A stretch of 64,000 nucleotides of DNA, taken from Nereocystis luetkeana (Eukaryota; Sar; Phaeophyceae; Laminariales; Laminariaceae). The position numbers and the translations under genes were made by a program. The stretch is from NCBI GenBank assembly GCA_031213475.1, contig JARUPZ010000003.1, forward strand, positions 9,498,266 through 9,562,265, read 5' to 3'. The notes beneath the pieces were generated by a model that saw only the letters and a list, made by a program, of their open reading frames with translations, was not told the origin of the DNA and ran no database searches. This document shows positions 33,171-44,307 of this stretch, one piece after another (within the stretch, counting starts at the first letter, position 1; the number at the start of each line of letters is the position of its first letter).

Positions 33171-33610
33171 TGCCGCTCGAAGCCATGGATGAGATGGAAG
33201 ATGCATGAGAGCCGTGGGGTTTGAGCTTGGTCGAACATAGGAGGAGTGCAGAGGCAAAAAGAAGATGCTACGCGAAGCCATGGATGAGATGGAACATGGA
33301 TACCGCATAGAGTGGCAGAGAGGAGAGAGGATAGGAAAGATGAAAGTATGTGCCGGGAAAAAGGCCAGCTGCAATGCCGGTATCTCCGCCGTCGGATAAA
33401 ATATCGAACAACACACCAACCCGGATAAAGGATTGCTCGTCAGTACAGCAGTTAGATGCGCATTCAATCTAAAGTCGCCTTACTGGTCAAAATGAAGCTC
33501 GTCAGAACGTAGAGCAGTATGAGAGTCATGGGCTTTGCAGTTCGTCATGGGATTGTAGAATAGATGCGAAGCCATGGATGACATAGAAAATGTATGAGAG
33601 CCATGAGCTT
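33171..33610 (+). repeat. Repeat J copy with internal GCCATGGATGA triplets
   Basis: CGAAGCCATGGATGA recurs near 33178, 33270 and 33568. GCAATGCCGGTA and GCCGTCGGATA at 33370-33400 are shared with 34380-34530. Confidence 0.6.
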
Positions 33611-33627
33611 TGCGCTTTAGTCGCAGG

Positions 33628-34306
33628 AGTGTGTGTGTTTGTGTGTGTTCTTCACACAAACCGTTTTTTCTACCCGTCGACATCCAGCACAACCAGTGTC
33701 CGTGCCGATTCTTCAATCCTAGAAGAGATACAAGTTCTGTGGTCACAAAGCTACGCCATAGAGATACTACGTTGCCACGTACGTATGCAGTATTCACAGC
33801 AGTGGGCAATGCAATACCATGTCATCATACTAGATTCGACAGGCACGACATACACGTTCTATGAAATAGAGAAACGAAAGGAAACAATCAAACAGAAAAC
33901 AAAAACAAAGAAGACAAATCGAAAGAGAAAAGAAAAAAATGAAAGAAAATTAGAAGAAACAATTTGTCGTGCCCCCCCCCCCCGCAGGCGAGGTGGCCAA
34001 CACTTGCAAAAGAACGAGCTGGAAAAAAATAAAAAAAATAACAAGAACACCACTGGTTGTAAACAGAGCAAGACAAACCGAGGGAAAATAACAGGCAGAC
34101 CAAAGCCCAAAGCACCCTCCAGGTGGCGGCAGCAGTTTGTGGTACTAGTATATAGCCAGGTTCTCCCTGCTAATCCGCCTGGTACCTTGCAACCCAGACT
34201 GCCGTCTCCGCCCTGCGTTGGTCAACTATGCCCAGCCCCTTGGCGTCAGACAATACGAAACGAGCAGAGCAGGTTCGTCATCCAACCACGCCACACGACT
34301 CCTCCA
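33628..34306 (-). mobile_element. LINE family X, 5'-truncated, minus orientation
   Basis: Begins with a GTGTGTGTTTGTGTGTGTTC run (the CA tail reversed), then ACCCGTCGACATCCAGCAC. It runs through the A-rich region and GGCGGCAGCAGTTTGTGG into the end of the ORF near 34200. Collinear with 14468-15177. Confidence 0.88.
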
Positions 34307-34379
34307 ATACGTAGGAATGCGTCGTATTGTGACGATGAGTCAATGTGAGAACAGAGAACAACAACAAGAGGCAGAGAGA

Positions 34380-34530
34380 CGAAGAGCAGGCTGGCTGCAA
34401 TGCCGGTACCGACACAGAGCAGTAGATCACCGTCGGATACTATGGCAGCGAAGAATCCACAAACTCGGACAATGAAGTGCTCGTCAAGAGCGTATAGCAC
34501 AGCCGTATTTTGAATCTAAAGTCACGTACT
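34380..34530 (+). repeat. Repeat J second copy
   Basis: GGCTGCAATGCCGGTACCGA, then CACCGTCGGATACTATGG and ATTTTGAATCTAAAGTCACG, matching 33345-33480. The two J copies bracket the LINE fragment. Confidence 0.65.
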
Positions 34531-34532
34531 GC

Positions 34533-34631
34533 TGTGACCCCGGATCTGAGTTACGAGTTGGAAGGAGAGAGAGGAGAAGATGTGCGAAGATAACAAATGG
34601 GATGAGAAAAAAAAAAAAAAAAAAAAAAAAA
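34533..34631 (+). mobile_element. SINE 3' end, strongly 5'-truncated
   Basis: TGTGACCCCGGATCTGAGTT to GGGATGAG and a 24-base A tail. The pure A tail suggests a young copy. Confidence 0.88.
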
Positions 34632-34789
34632 CTGGTCTAAATGAAGAAAGCAACAGAAAAACAGGCAGAAGCTCTGAGAGGGGCCTGAATCGAGAAGGCT
34701 CGAGAGACACGTATTGCACCCACACGTCACACAATGGCCCAAAATGCCGAAGGATGATGTGCATATAGGTTACCACTCTGCGTTTCCCA

Positions 34790-34865
34790 TCCTCCAATGC
34801 ATTATACAGCACGAGCTTCAACGCTGCTTCCACGAAAGAAGAAAACCGAGGGGAAACCTACCACG
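34790..34865 (+). repeat. Repeat D copy, diverged
   Basis: ACAGCACGAGCTTCAACGCT, then GAAAGAAGAAAACCGAGGGG. Confidence 0.6.
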
Positions 34866-34913
34866 ATATAAATACCAGGTATGTACGTGTATACATACTC
34901 GTACAGCAGTTAC

Positions 34914-35022
34914 TATTACGGGGGACCATAGTAAGTAGGACCAAATATTACTAGTGAAAAAAGGTAAATGTATAGGTTTTTGTGTATACGGTAGACCCTA
35001 TTTACCAAGGTCCCTCGTAATA
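34914..35022. mobile_element. MITE family A copy
   Basis: TATTACGGGGGACCATAG to GGTCCCTCGTAATA. The arms differ slightly (AAGTAGGACC against ACCCTATTTAC). Confidence 0.88.
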
Positions 35023-35875
35023 GTGTCGGTAGACTACCACAGATATTTCATACCACCACCCTGTTCGGAATTTTGAGGACCGTTTGGGGACAAATGTGAA
35101 CACCCCAAACGACCCTAATATTTACAGACACGGTGAGCATGCGCCTACAAACGTAATGCGCGGGTCGGACGTTTTAGTCCCCTCGATTTTGGCCACAAAA
35201 ATACCTGTTGCAGATTAGGCCCATTCACCCCCCCCCGGCCCCCGCTACTTTTACTATGGGATTTCATACAGAATGAGATTTTCTTGGGGTTGCCAAGAAT
35301 AGGGTGGGTGTTGTGACACCCCTTTTACAATCGCACTGTAAACAAACAAGTGCGTAAAATAAATAAATAAAAAAAAAAGTCTCTAAACACCGGGAATTTG
35401 GTCTTACAACCCGGGCCGAGTACAAAACCTGACAACGTGCGAACATCATCGTACCAGAATATGACACTCCGAAGGAAATGACGTGCGGGACTCCTCGCCT
35501 GGCGGCTATTAATAGTACTACTTCAGGTGGACTACAGCAATCGTTAAAGAGCTTCGTGGCTGGCGCGAGGTCGATGCTTTTTGCAGAACGGAAACATGAG
35601 CAAATATTCAGAAACTTACCGAACACAAGGCTCTGTTCGAAGTTCAAAGCGATCTGAGGCCATTGTATGGGTGGATGGCTTACCCGCAAACCACAACAAC
35701 AGCGACCAGCAGCAGCGAAATAGAGCGCCACCCCTCCACGCATGCCCCTATGATATGTCGTCAGTGTGAAAGGAGTTCTACGCTCAAGTCGTCCGTCGCC
35801 AGCAGGCAGAAATGGTCAAATCGCTGTTTTGGTGTGTGGTGGTTCTGTTGCAGCACCCTACCGCTCTTCGGCGCA
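35023..35875. other. No gene seen
   Basis: A short palindrome at about 35078-35115 (CCGTTTGGGG / CCCCAAACG) may be a B-like remnant. TATTAATA at 35507-35514. Confidence 0.5.
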
Positions 35876-35998
35876 CTCCCGAGTCTGGGCTCACGTCGTT
35901 GCTGACTTGAGTTATTTCCAAGAAGGTATGTAGCTTTTTCCCGGCGAGCTCCTTTCAAGAACTCAGGTCAGCAACGAGGTTTGCGCCCAGTCTCAGGA
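35876..35998. repeat. Inverted repeat, ~38 bp arms
   Basis: CTCCCGAGTCTGGGCTCACG plus TCGTTGCTGACTTGAGTT pairs with AACTCAGGTCAGCAACGA plus GCGCCCAGTCTCAGGAG, with a ~45 bp spacer. It may be the junction of two inverted element ends. Confidence 0.8.
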
Positions 35999-37260
35999 GA
36001 GTGCCCAGAGGAGCAGGCTTCTGCTGCAACATGGTGAACCCAGTGAGAGTTTATTATCGCCAGACAGTTGATAGAAACAGATGGTAACTATAAAGATGTC
36101 TGACTCCGACGCACCGTCCGAGAGACCCGCAGCTCCTATATACGAGTGGAGAGAAGCCAATATTGATAGGGGGAACGGCCATAGGACGAACGCCCCGCCG
36201 GCGTCGCGTTGCAACATATACGTTACTAGCGATAAGAAGGGGCGTTCAAGAGTCAGTCGAAATCCTAGCTGTATTGCGGTAGAATCGTATGTTGTGTCAC
36301 GTCCTGGTCGGACCTGGGACATAAAATGGCCTCCCCCGCCGGGGACACTCCATTGTATTCCTACATCGATATGACAGCGAGCCAGCCTACGGCCTTATCG
36401 CTGTCTTACACGATGCACCCTCCATACGTCACTGGTCAGGTCAGTCGACGTACATCACAGAATACCCTGTCGCCCCCCTGGGCGCCTTCTGGAGCCCGTA
36501 GCGCTGCAACAATGAGGATTATTCTCCGATGCCGCGTGACCTCAATTTTGACATCGCCTGAAGTCTACGTCTGGATAGAATGGTCGACTTCACCGTGCGT
36601 GGGCGAGAGACTGTCAAGAAAAGCCCCTTCTTTGGAACCCCGTAACTCGAATATCAACAATAATCGGAGGGGAGCTTCCGAGAAAGAAAACACTCCTCAG
36701 CATGGCAAAACTTGGCTGTGGTCCGGCCCACGGCCTTAATTATTTCCCCACTACATAAATGATCCATCTCTGCAGCAGTTGAAGTACGTTGTCCCGCTTT
36801 AAAGGGATTAAGGCTGACTGCTTCAGTCGGTACGTGCCAGTATAGACTTAAGTGGCTGCATCAACAGCAGTACTACTGTAGTAGTCCGTATGTTGGACTG
36901 CATAATCAGTATACTGGGCTCAAACGAACCGAGTTTGGTGTCGAGCGACGCGAGGACGATCAACCCACCCCCCCCCGGCTGTTGACGGGGGACGGGGCGG
37001 GGAGGCGCCGGATACACCGCCGGAGGCAATCACGTACGATATCTGGTATCCGGTACGTAGGCGTTTTCGTTTTGTTCACCGCGATCGAGCTCACAATGCC
37101 AGGGGATGTTCCGCATTTCGTACGAAGAGTACTTCACGACGCAAATCACTCGTACTCGTGAGCATAGTGGTGGAATTTATACTGATGTATGTAAGCATGT
37201 GTGTACCAGAGGTGACCCCGAAAGAATGAATATATGAAGATCAGCACGTACCTGGTATCG
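35999..37260. other. Relatively unique GC-moderate DNA, no gene supported
   Basis: Frames at 36081-36374 and 36326-36739 (plus strand) stay open for about 100-137 codons but show no domain, no exon borders and no codon bias that I can defend. Confidence 0.45.
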
Positions 37261-37755
37261 TAGTTATGAACCGAAAATAAAACAACTCGGTCCTTTTTTC
37301 GATTTTTAGCGAAAATTCGGTCAGCTTCGGTCGTTTGTATACGTATTAAAAACCGAACGGAAACCGCACCGAAACCGAGCCGAACACTTTTTTCGAGCGG
37401 TTTCTCCGTCGGCTTAGCGGCGAAATCAGCCAATTGGTCAACGCTTTGAAGACTTCGGTGAGAAAATGTTGGTGTCATGTGTCATGTGACGACATTATCG
37501 TATGCGACCATGGTTGTTAACCGCACGAAGAATATGGCTCGCGCCGCTTATGATATGTTTGAAGAAAGTGTCGGTCGGTTTTGGTCAATTTTTCGGGACT
37601 TCCATACAGAGATAATGCGTTATTGGCGTAGAGGACGAGGAAAAAAGACGGCCGAAAACAACGACAAACCGCCCTAAACGAATCGGTTGTCGGCCGGGAA
37701 AAAACCGAAACGAACCGGCCGGAAAAACCGAAGGACTTTGTCGGTTCGTAAACCT
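37261..37755. mobile_element. hAT-like non-autonomous DNA transposon
   Basis: The right end, reversed, reads CAGGTTTACGAACCGACAAA, and the left end TAGTTATGAACCGAAAATAA. Such ends, with many AACCGAAA/TTTCGGTT words near them, are typical of hAT elements. The subterminal zones are rich in CGGTT and ACCGA words. A 66-codon frame (37477-37677) inside is not a recognisable transposase. An 8 bp target duplication is not evident. Confidence 0.55.
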
Positions 37756-37775
37756 GATATTATGAATACTGGAAA

Positions 37776-37985
37776 TGGAACGCCTGCTCCAAATCGTCTA
37801 GGTGACCACACAGGTCGCCATTTCGAGAAGGGTGTCGAGGTTCAAGCTCCAGCTTAGGAACCGCCAAGAAGGAAGAAGGAACCGGGGGGGGAGGGACGAC
37901 AGACCCACACCGATGGCGTGGGGATGCAGCTTAGGATTTAAGAATAGAACGTTATAAGAAGGAAGGAGCAAGGACAGCAAAAGGA
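37776..37985 (+). pseudogene. LINE family Y 3' end, stop-containing fragment
   Basis: GAACGCCTGCTCCAAATCGT through GGTGTCGAGGTTCAAGCT to ACCCACACCGATGGCGTGG, matching 63788-64000. The frame reads ERLLQIV, then a stop where the 63.8 kb copy reads ERLLQIVSV, so this copy is dead. Ends near AAGGAAGGAGCAA. Confidence 0.88.
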
Positions 37986-38007
37986 GTAGACAAGCCTAAA
38001 GTTGGCA

Positions 38008-38137
38008 CAGAAGGGAGGTAGACTTGGTGCATGCATGGGTTTCCTTTTGTTTCCGAGGTTTCTTCTTTCGGGAAAGTTATGAGTGATCAATGTTGAAGAT
38101 CATGCAGCACATTGTCGGATGGCAAGGGAAATAACAA
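38008..38137 (-). repeat. Repeat D copy, minus orientation
   Basis: AAGGGAGGTAGACTTGGTGC to ACATTGTCGGATGGCAAGG, close to 21952-22085. Confidence 0.85.
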
Positions 38138-38271
38138 TACTGGTATGTATATACACCAGCGGTATGATATACCAGGTATGTACGTAGTGCTGTTGTTGTA
38201 CGGGTTCGTAAACGTGTCACATCACACGTACAGCAAGCAGCACACAGAGGTACATCCACGTATGTTCATAC

Positions 38272-38381
38272 TATTACGGGGGACCATAGTTAATAGGACC
38301 TGTGGTATACATGAAACACCTATTTCTTTAGCCATTTCTACTAACAATATTTGGTCCTATTAACTATGGCCCCCCATAATA
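38272..38381. mobile_element. MITE family A copy (TTAATAGG arm type)
   Basis: TATTACGGGGGACCATAG to CCCCCATAATA with matching TTAATAGG/CCTATTAA arms. Its right edge is followed directly by TTAATA, so it landed next to an existing TATTAATA. Confidence 0.92.
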
Positions 38382-38408
38382 TTAATACCCTTCTGGTATG
38401 TATTATTA

Positions 38409-38436
38409 GGCTTGCCATCCCACAATGTGCAGCATG
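38409..38436 (+). repeat. Repeat D fragment
   Basis: CTTGCCATCCCACAATGTGC, then AGCATGAG: only the first block of D. Confidence 0.6.
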
Positions 38437-39302
38437 AGTTCATATTGTGTTGTGATCGGATTCGTAGTCTTGAAATTTTGATAATCCTGTGGTGCGGTGG
38501 TGGGGTGCTTTTGTGTTAAAAGGCCAGCTCACACGTTGCGCTGCGGTCAAACCGCGTCGAACCGCACCGCAAAAACAGCGCGCAACTTTGTCAAGAAGAA
38601 AGCCTTGATTAATACCAGGTGCTTGCGTTCATTGCGCTGTCTGTTGAGACCTGTACCTATCAATAGTGTAGAAACAGGAACCAGGTATAAACCAAGGGAA
38701 AAAACTATCAGTGTAATCTGCTACTACTCCAGGGATGGAAGATTATGGGCGACATTCCGGATATTGGCAGCTGCATACAGCGGTATTCCGTTTTCGGTTT
38801 TTCGAAGAACGGTCGGCGTGTCGGCTTCTTCCTCATCTAACCAAACATCAATCAGTAAATAACAAACTACCGCCTCTGCCGAATCGTATCATATACTGGT
38901 ACACACACGATAATACGAAAAGATCCTGCCTCATGATTGCAGAGCAATTTAGAAAAAAAAAACGAGTGGTGGCCAACAATCCCGAATCACACAGGCAGCG
39001 GCAAAACGTACTACCTGGTATAGCCTGCACCTGTTGATACGCGCCGGTTGATACGAGGAGGAAGCGTTGCGTATCTCAGCTATTAACTCTCATCATGTGC
39101 TCTGTACTTTTTCTCGATAGCAGTTCGTGCGTACGAGTATAAACCAGACACGCGGTCCTGCTCGTGTTGTTGTGTTCTCGTACCCGGTACGCTGGCATTT
39201 CACTTGCTTGACACTTGAATTTGCGATTATTTTCATTTTTTTTTTGTCTTTCACAGCAGTGAGTGTGTGTTTTGTCTTTCTCTGTCTTGCACAGCAGTGA
39301 GC
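38437..39302. other. No gene seen
   Basis: Several TACCAGGTA-type motifs and AT-rich DNA. Confidence 0.5.
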
Positions 39303-39819
39303 AGTGAGTGTGTGTGTTCTTCACATCAAACGGTTCTTTCTACCCGCCGACATCCAGCACAACCAGTGTCCGCGCCGATTCTTCAATCCTCGAAGAGCTA
39401 CAAGTTCTGTGGCCACAAAGCTGGTACGCCACAGAGTTACTACGTTGCCACGTACCTGGTATACAGTAAGCACAGCATGGCGGGCAATGCGATGCCATGT
39501 CATTATACTGGATACGACAGGCACGACATACATGTTCTATGAAATAGAGAAACGGAAGGAGACAAAGAAAAAACAAAAACAAATGACAAATCGACAGAGA
39601 AAAAAAATAAATAGAATAACCAAACTGTCGTGCCCCCCCCCCCGCAGGCGATGTGGCAAACACTTCAAGAAAACAAGCCGGAAAAAAAAAGAAGAAAAAC
39701 ACCACTAATAATACTTGTAAACAGAGTAGGCCGAAAACCCAAGGGAAAATAACAGCAGGCAAACTAAACCACAGGCACTCTCCAGGTAGCGGCAGCAGTT
39801 TGTGGTACGAGTAGCATAG
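39303..39819 (-). mobile_element. LINE family X, 5'-truncated, minus orientation, with heptamer insertion
   Basis: GTGAGTGTGTGTGTTCTTCA (reversed CA tail) to GGTAGCGGCAGCAGTTTGTG. Compared with 33.6-34.3 kb it has an extra CCTGGTA after CCACGTA (about 39455) and a GGT insertion making CTGGTACGCC near 39422. Confidence 0.85.
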
Positions 39820-39833
39820 AGAGGTATATATAG

Positions 39834-39943
39834 TCTGTGACCACAGAACCAGTATCTCTATCAATAGGATAATGAATCAGGACGGACACTGGGTGTACCA
39901 GGTATCGATGAAGCTGGGTCGTAGAATGGACGATTGTAGACAA
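39834..39943 (+). mobile_element. LINE family X tail, diverged, plus orientation
   Basis: CTGTGACCACAGAACCAGTA, TCTCTATCAATAGGATAATG and ACGGACACTGGGTG. Head-to-head with the previous copy. TATCAATA here marks the site where 50.7 kb lacks the hexamer. Confidence 0.65.
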
Positions 39944-40055
39944 CGCCGATACGGCGATGGTCCGTGAGTGCGTGCGGTCCCGTATGTGTAGAAATAAGAT
40001 GACACCACCACCACCGGGCCAGAGCGCAAATCTGAGCGCTTCGACTTGCGTAGGG

Positions 40056-40057
<2 letters not shown>

Positions 40058-40092
<35 letters not shown>

Positions 40093-40415
40093 CCATCCCA
40101 TTCATTATCTTCGCACATCTTCTTCTCTCTCTCCTTCCAACTCGTAACTCAGATCCGGGGTCACATAGCAGGCTCTTCTCCCCCCTTCCCGCTACGGTAC
40201 GTGCCTTCATTTTTATCGCGAGAAGATTTCAGCCTTTTCTTCCCTCGTCGACTCGCATCGAATTGTGCCTACCCACGCTGCAAGGCGCTCTCAACAATTG
40301 AATCCCTTTTTTTATTTTTGCAAATAAAGTCAAAGTCCGACCCTCCTAGGGCTCGAACCCAGGACTCAAACAAGTAGAATTCGAGGTTAACCACTTGAAC
40401 CACCGGGGCGACCGG
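40058..40415 (-). mobile_element. tRNA-derived SINE, full length with long A tail
   Basis: A T run of about 35 bases (40058-40092, the A tail reversed), a complete body, and the tRNA-like head ending ACCACCGGGGCGACCGG. It looks like the youngest complete copy here. Confidence 0.92.
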
Positions 40416-40830
40416 TATAGCATACGTGGAGTAGACGGAAAGATCGGTCTAGAAAAAGCACAATTTTCGTTATGCATAGTCTCATTCTGTACTCGTATCA
40501 TGCACGGTTACGGGGGGGGTATATGCCAAATATCAGGACGAGCTTCGTCCCGACTCGCGACTACATATCCCGTGTATTAATGGAAGTATTCGGTGACGGG
40601 AGCAGCGGCACCACAGCAGCAGCAGTCGCAGCCGATGCCCAAAAACGCCGGGCGGGAGATTCAGAGAACCCAACCTTGCCGGCCACGGCGGCTCCTAACA
40701 TATCATAGGGGCATATGATTCTTTAGGTTTTTGTCTGCTATTATTAGTCTCCTTTTTGCTCCCCTGGTGTCCGCAGTGGTGGAGTGCGTATGGTTGTTTT
40801 TTGTTTTTGCCTCTGCTTTACTATTAATAC

Positions 40831-40909
40831 CGAGGTATTTCTTCCACTCCAGAGTTATTGGAGCCTGTCCTGCGACCACGGACTGCATTGTTTTGTGAGT
40901 TAATGTGAG

Positions 40910-40910
<1 letters not shown>
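40831..40910 (+). repeat. Repeat G copy
   Basis: GAGGTATTTCTTCCACTCC, then GGAGCCTGTCCTGCGACCAC and GGACT. Confidence 0.6.
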
Positions 40911-40911
<1 letters not shown>

Positions 40912-40951
<40 letters not shown>

Positions 40952-40952
40952 T
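40912..40952. repeat. CAA microsatellite
   Basis: About 13 CAA units. Confidence 0.95.
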
Positions 40953-42546
40953 GTATCATACTGCTGTACGGGAGAGGGTCAGTGCGATGAATATATACAG
41001 CCAGTACATTATGTGTACCATTTGTTATCATACCAGCTAATGTACGAGAGAAAAAACAATTCGCAATCGATTCGGATACGGGGACGGCTCTTGGAAATTG
41101 TTTTTTTTGCCTGTTTTTACGAATAGTACCGTCAGTTATATACCAGGTACATACGTCCCGTGTAAAGTCTGCAGGTCTACGAGTACTTATACGCACACTG
41201 ATGTGCCAGTACAGATAGTACGTACGTAAGATGCGAAAAAATGTCACTCGGCCGGGTGTGTGTGTTGATGTGCCGATTGATCGATATAATTAGGAAAATA
41301 CTGGGGGTGTCATTCAGTGCGGACGATGCGTGTGGCGTGCTCCTGATGACTGACGCCTGGCGTGCTCCATGCGTGCCATCGTCTCCTCGTTCTCTCTTTC
41401 CACCCCCATTTCCCCCTGTGTGCCCTCACAGCGCCTCGCCTTATAGAACTGGACACACCTCTCGGGGACGGAAAAAGTCTTTTTGAAAAATTACTATTGA
41501 AACCAGGATACGATTTAGTGTGGGGAAAAATTGTAGCCATTGTAAAAGGGCCAAAGCTGTACGAGAGTATCGTGTTGATCATTCGTGAGACAGCAAACCC
41601 TCTCGGACGTATTTCGAAGAAGGCGGAAGGGTCATTCTCCCGACCACAGGGAGGGCGTAGAAAAACGCCGAGATCGACCCACCCATAGAAATGTCCAGCG
41701 CCCACCATTATCACGGAGTGTGCCCGACCGTCCACCATGGTTTGCAGAAAAACGGCACCGAAATTCTTCACTGGGGGTGTGTAATCTTTATCACCCGTCC
41801 GTGTGATACCTCATCACCCGTGTAATGTATTACGACCCGTTCGTGTGTAATATCATCACCCGTGAGATACGGTGGAATCTACCTGATGTCTGGGCAACAA
41901 CAGGCCGCCGCACCCAGCCACAACACCTAAACCAGCCAAAAGCACTAGGAGTCGAGAAGCACACGGATCTGCACTCCAGATACGCACGAGTACCTGGTAC
42001 GATTGTCTTTATATACGTACGCAAATCAACTGTTACTGCAGCTGTGGACGGCAGAAAAATTGACTTCTTCTACCCCTGGCACTTTTTACACAATATGTTC
42101 ACCTCGTATGGTACATGATATCATACACCAGGACACCGGGAATCCCCAATCTATACCAGGTACATCGCGTATGACGTATCATCAACGTGTGTGAAATAAT
42201 ACAACGGCGGTACAACTGCGGCCGCCTGCTGCGCCATGTGCACTTACTTGTACTTAGAATGCAGAATCTCAAGTCTAAAAGTGTCAAACTACTGCTTTTA
42301 AGTGCTGTAGTAAGTTCGAACGACTTTGTATACGACGACTTGCGCCCAGTCGACCAGACCCCTACGGTCGGCGAGGGGATTTCACCACTCCTTTTCGTCT
42401 CCTTTTTTTCTCCTCTTCTCTTCTTTCCTTTCTTTCTTTGCCGGCTTCTTCACCGTTTTCTCCTTGTTTCTTTTTCTTGGAGTGATATTCTTTTTTTTTT
42501 CCAACGTGTAATTTGCTCGAGATGTACAATGTACTCCGGTTATGAT
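40953..42546. other. Mostly unique DNA; degraded gene fragment possible near 41440-41690
   Basis: The plus frame 41435-41688 (LIELDTPLGDGKSLFEKLL, then KPGYDLVWGKIVAIVKGPKL) reads like real protein and follows a CCCTCACAG acceptor-like site, but I find no family. At 41775-41870 a loose repeat of ATCACCCGT and GTGTAAT words occurs. Confidence 0.35.
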
Positions 42547-42708
42547 CAATGATGTCAGGAGACATGTCAAGCGAGGCAAAACGTGCGCTGTCAAGGGTGC
42601 AGGGTTGTTTGCTCCACAATAAAACCTAGTAATATGGAGTCTGTCAAGGCATGTCGAGGCAAACTTGCTGTCTGTCAAGGGGTGAAAGTGCTGTCTCCTG
42701 ACATCTTT
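42547..42708. mobile_element. MULE-like MITE H with 9 bp target duplication
   Basis: Flanked on both sides by GGTTATGAT (42538-42546 and 42709-42717). The ends share GATGTCAGGAGACA in inverted orientation (42550 onward and before 42708). Target duplications of 9 bp are typical of Mutator-like elements. 162 bp, no coding capacity. Confidence 0.85.
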
Positions 42709-42799
42709 GGTTATGATGTTGTACTATTAATACGGTATATTCATGTAGTACTGCTCTGAGTTTTATCGTTATTTTTTTGTTCTATTTTTTTCATCCTGA

Positions 42800-42890
42800 A
42801 GAGGTATTCTCCCACTCTATTTACAGAGTTCTCTGGAGCCTGTCGTGTGACCGCGGACTCTGTTTTTGGAGATGGGTGATGAGAACAAAC
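42800..42890 (+). repeat. Repeat G copy
   Basis: AGAGGTATTCTCCCACTC, then TGGAGCCTGTCGTGTGACCG and GGACT. It lies just downstream of MITE H, whose insertion split a longer repeat that also exists near 3000-3145. Confidence 0.6.
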
Positions 42891-43116
42891 AATAACAACA
42901 TATTCGACCTATAAGCATGGTTGAGAGTCTGGCTGTCTACGATATAAAACTCACCGTGATGATAACAATGACTCTAACAAACGTCGATCAGACTTGATCA
43001 ACTTGTTGGGACCGTAAACCGGAGCCAATCAGACCCCATCGAATACAAGTATTAATACTGTACCTGGTATACGTCGATACATGTATCATATATTCTACGT
43101 ATATACGAGTATTACA

Positions 43117-43337
43117 TTCGATGAGAGTCGATGAGGGAAGGGGTAAGTCTGCCCGCGATAAAAATGCAAGGCACCGAACCAGAGTAGTGGAGAGGGGGAA
43201 AGAAGAGCCTCTGCTTTGTGACCCCGGCAGCCCGGATCTGAGTTACGACTATTTATACTTGTGTCATTATTTTTAAAAGTACTCGTAGGAGAGAAAAGAA
43301 TGGCCAACATTGATGGAATGGAAAAAAAAAAAAAAAG
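43117..43337 (+). mobile_element. SINE copy, old and headless
   Basis: GATGAGAGTCGATGAGGGAA, CGCGATAAAAATGCAAGGC, GTGACCCCGG and CCCGGATCTGAGTTACGA in SINE order with many changes, then an A run. Confidence 0.7.
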
Positions 43338-44130
43338 GCCAACCGCAACCATAGTAGTAGTTAGTGTCGAATAGCGAAATAAAAGTGCTGAGAGCTATTA
43401 ATAATACTGCGGTCGGCAGCACCGCCGAAACCTCAGTCAGAATAATTTGTAATGTGCATTAATAAATATGACATACTGAAACGTGCGACATTTTTGAACA
43501 CACGTTGGGACAGTTTGGACACGCGTTTCGATTATGGAATATTGTTGCCGGCACATTCGGAATGTCTGTTCATGTCTTGTTGTGTGAATTGGTTATACGA
43601 AGCTCACGAGAAAAAAGGGCCCACCAACTGCCATCAACTGCCCACCTACTATTTTTAATATACTGCTGTGGTAGTGTTGTACGAACCTCCAAGTACTACC
43701 TGTACCCACAACGCGCCACACACGGCAGCAGCAGCGTCAGCAGCAGCGACAGCACAGAGAAGAGGGGCGCAGAATAAGAAGAGCTATACGTACTGCATCT
43801 ATCTACTACCTGCTCGTATAAGAACTGTTTTTCTCATTGCTCCCACGGCTGTGGCCACGAACAGTAGTCATATTTATACGGTGGTTGATGGTCGCCCACC
43901 AAAAAACCCTGATACCACTAAACCATCGATCGAACGAGTGCTGTGATGTGTAGACGTCGGCAATGCTGCTTTCGCTTGCTGTATGACCCAAAGGCATGGC
44001 TTCAAATACGTACCCTCCGACGAGTATCCTATTAATGGCGGTATAAGGGAATGCCAGATTAAGTTGTCGTACAAAATCAAGTGGGAATTGTGCAATACGG
44101 TGTACCAGGTATGTTGTTCAAGGCTGTAGT

Positions 44131-44206
44131 CAAAGTTTTAGAGACAAACTGCTGAGAATTCGGGTGGTTTGTCCCCAAAACGGGACTGCAGTTTCAAAAG
44201 GGTTAC
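44131..44206. repeat. Family B element, left arm partly lost
   Basis: AGAGACAAACTGCTGAGAAT, then TGGTTTGTCCCCAAAACGGG and CAAAAGGGTTA. Confidence 0.75.
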
Positions 44207-44236
44207 ACCGTTCCTTTTATGTCCGTATATACCAAA

Positions 44237-44270
44237 CTACATGTGCTGGATGTCGACGGGTAGAAAGAAC
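44237..44270 (+). mobile_element. LINE family X tail fragment
   Basis: TGCTGGATGTCGACGGGTAG, then AAAGAACACAC. Confidence 0.65.
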
Positions 44271-44307
44271 ACACATTGTACACACACGTTGTGTGTTCGA
44301 TACGTTA

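Noticed and set aside
36081-36739. Two overlapping plus-strand ORFs of about 100-137 codons
   Set aside because: No domain, no exon borders; the opposite strand is equally open.
41362-41688. Plus-strand frame with GYDLVWGKIVAIVKGPKL
   Set aside because: Reads like protein and follows an acceptor-like site, but no donor, partner exon or family was found.
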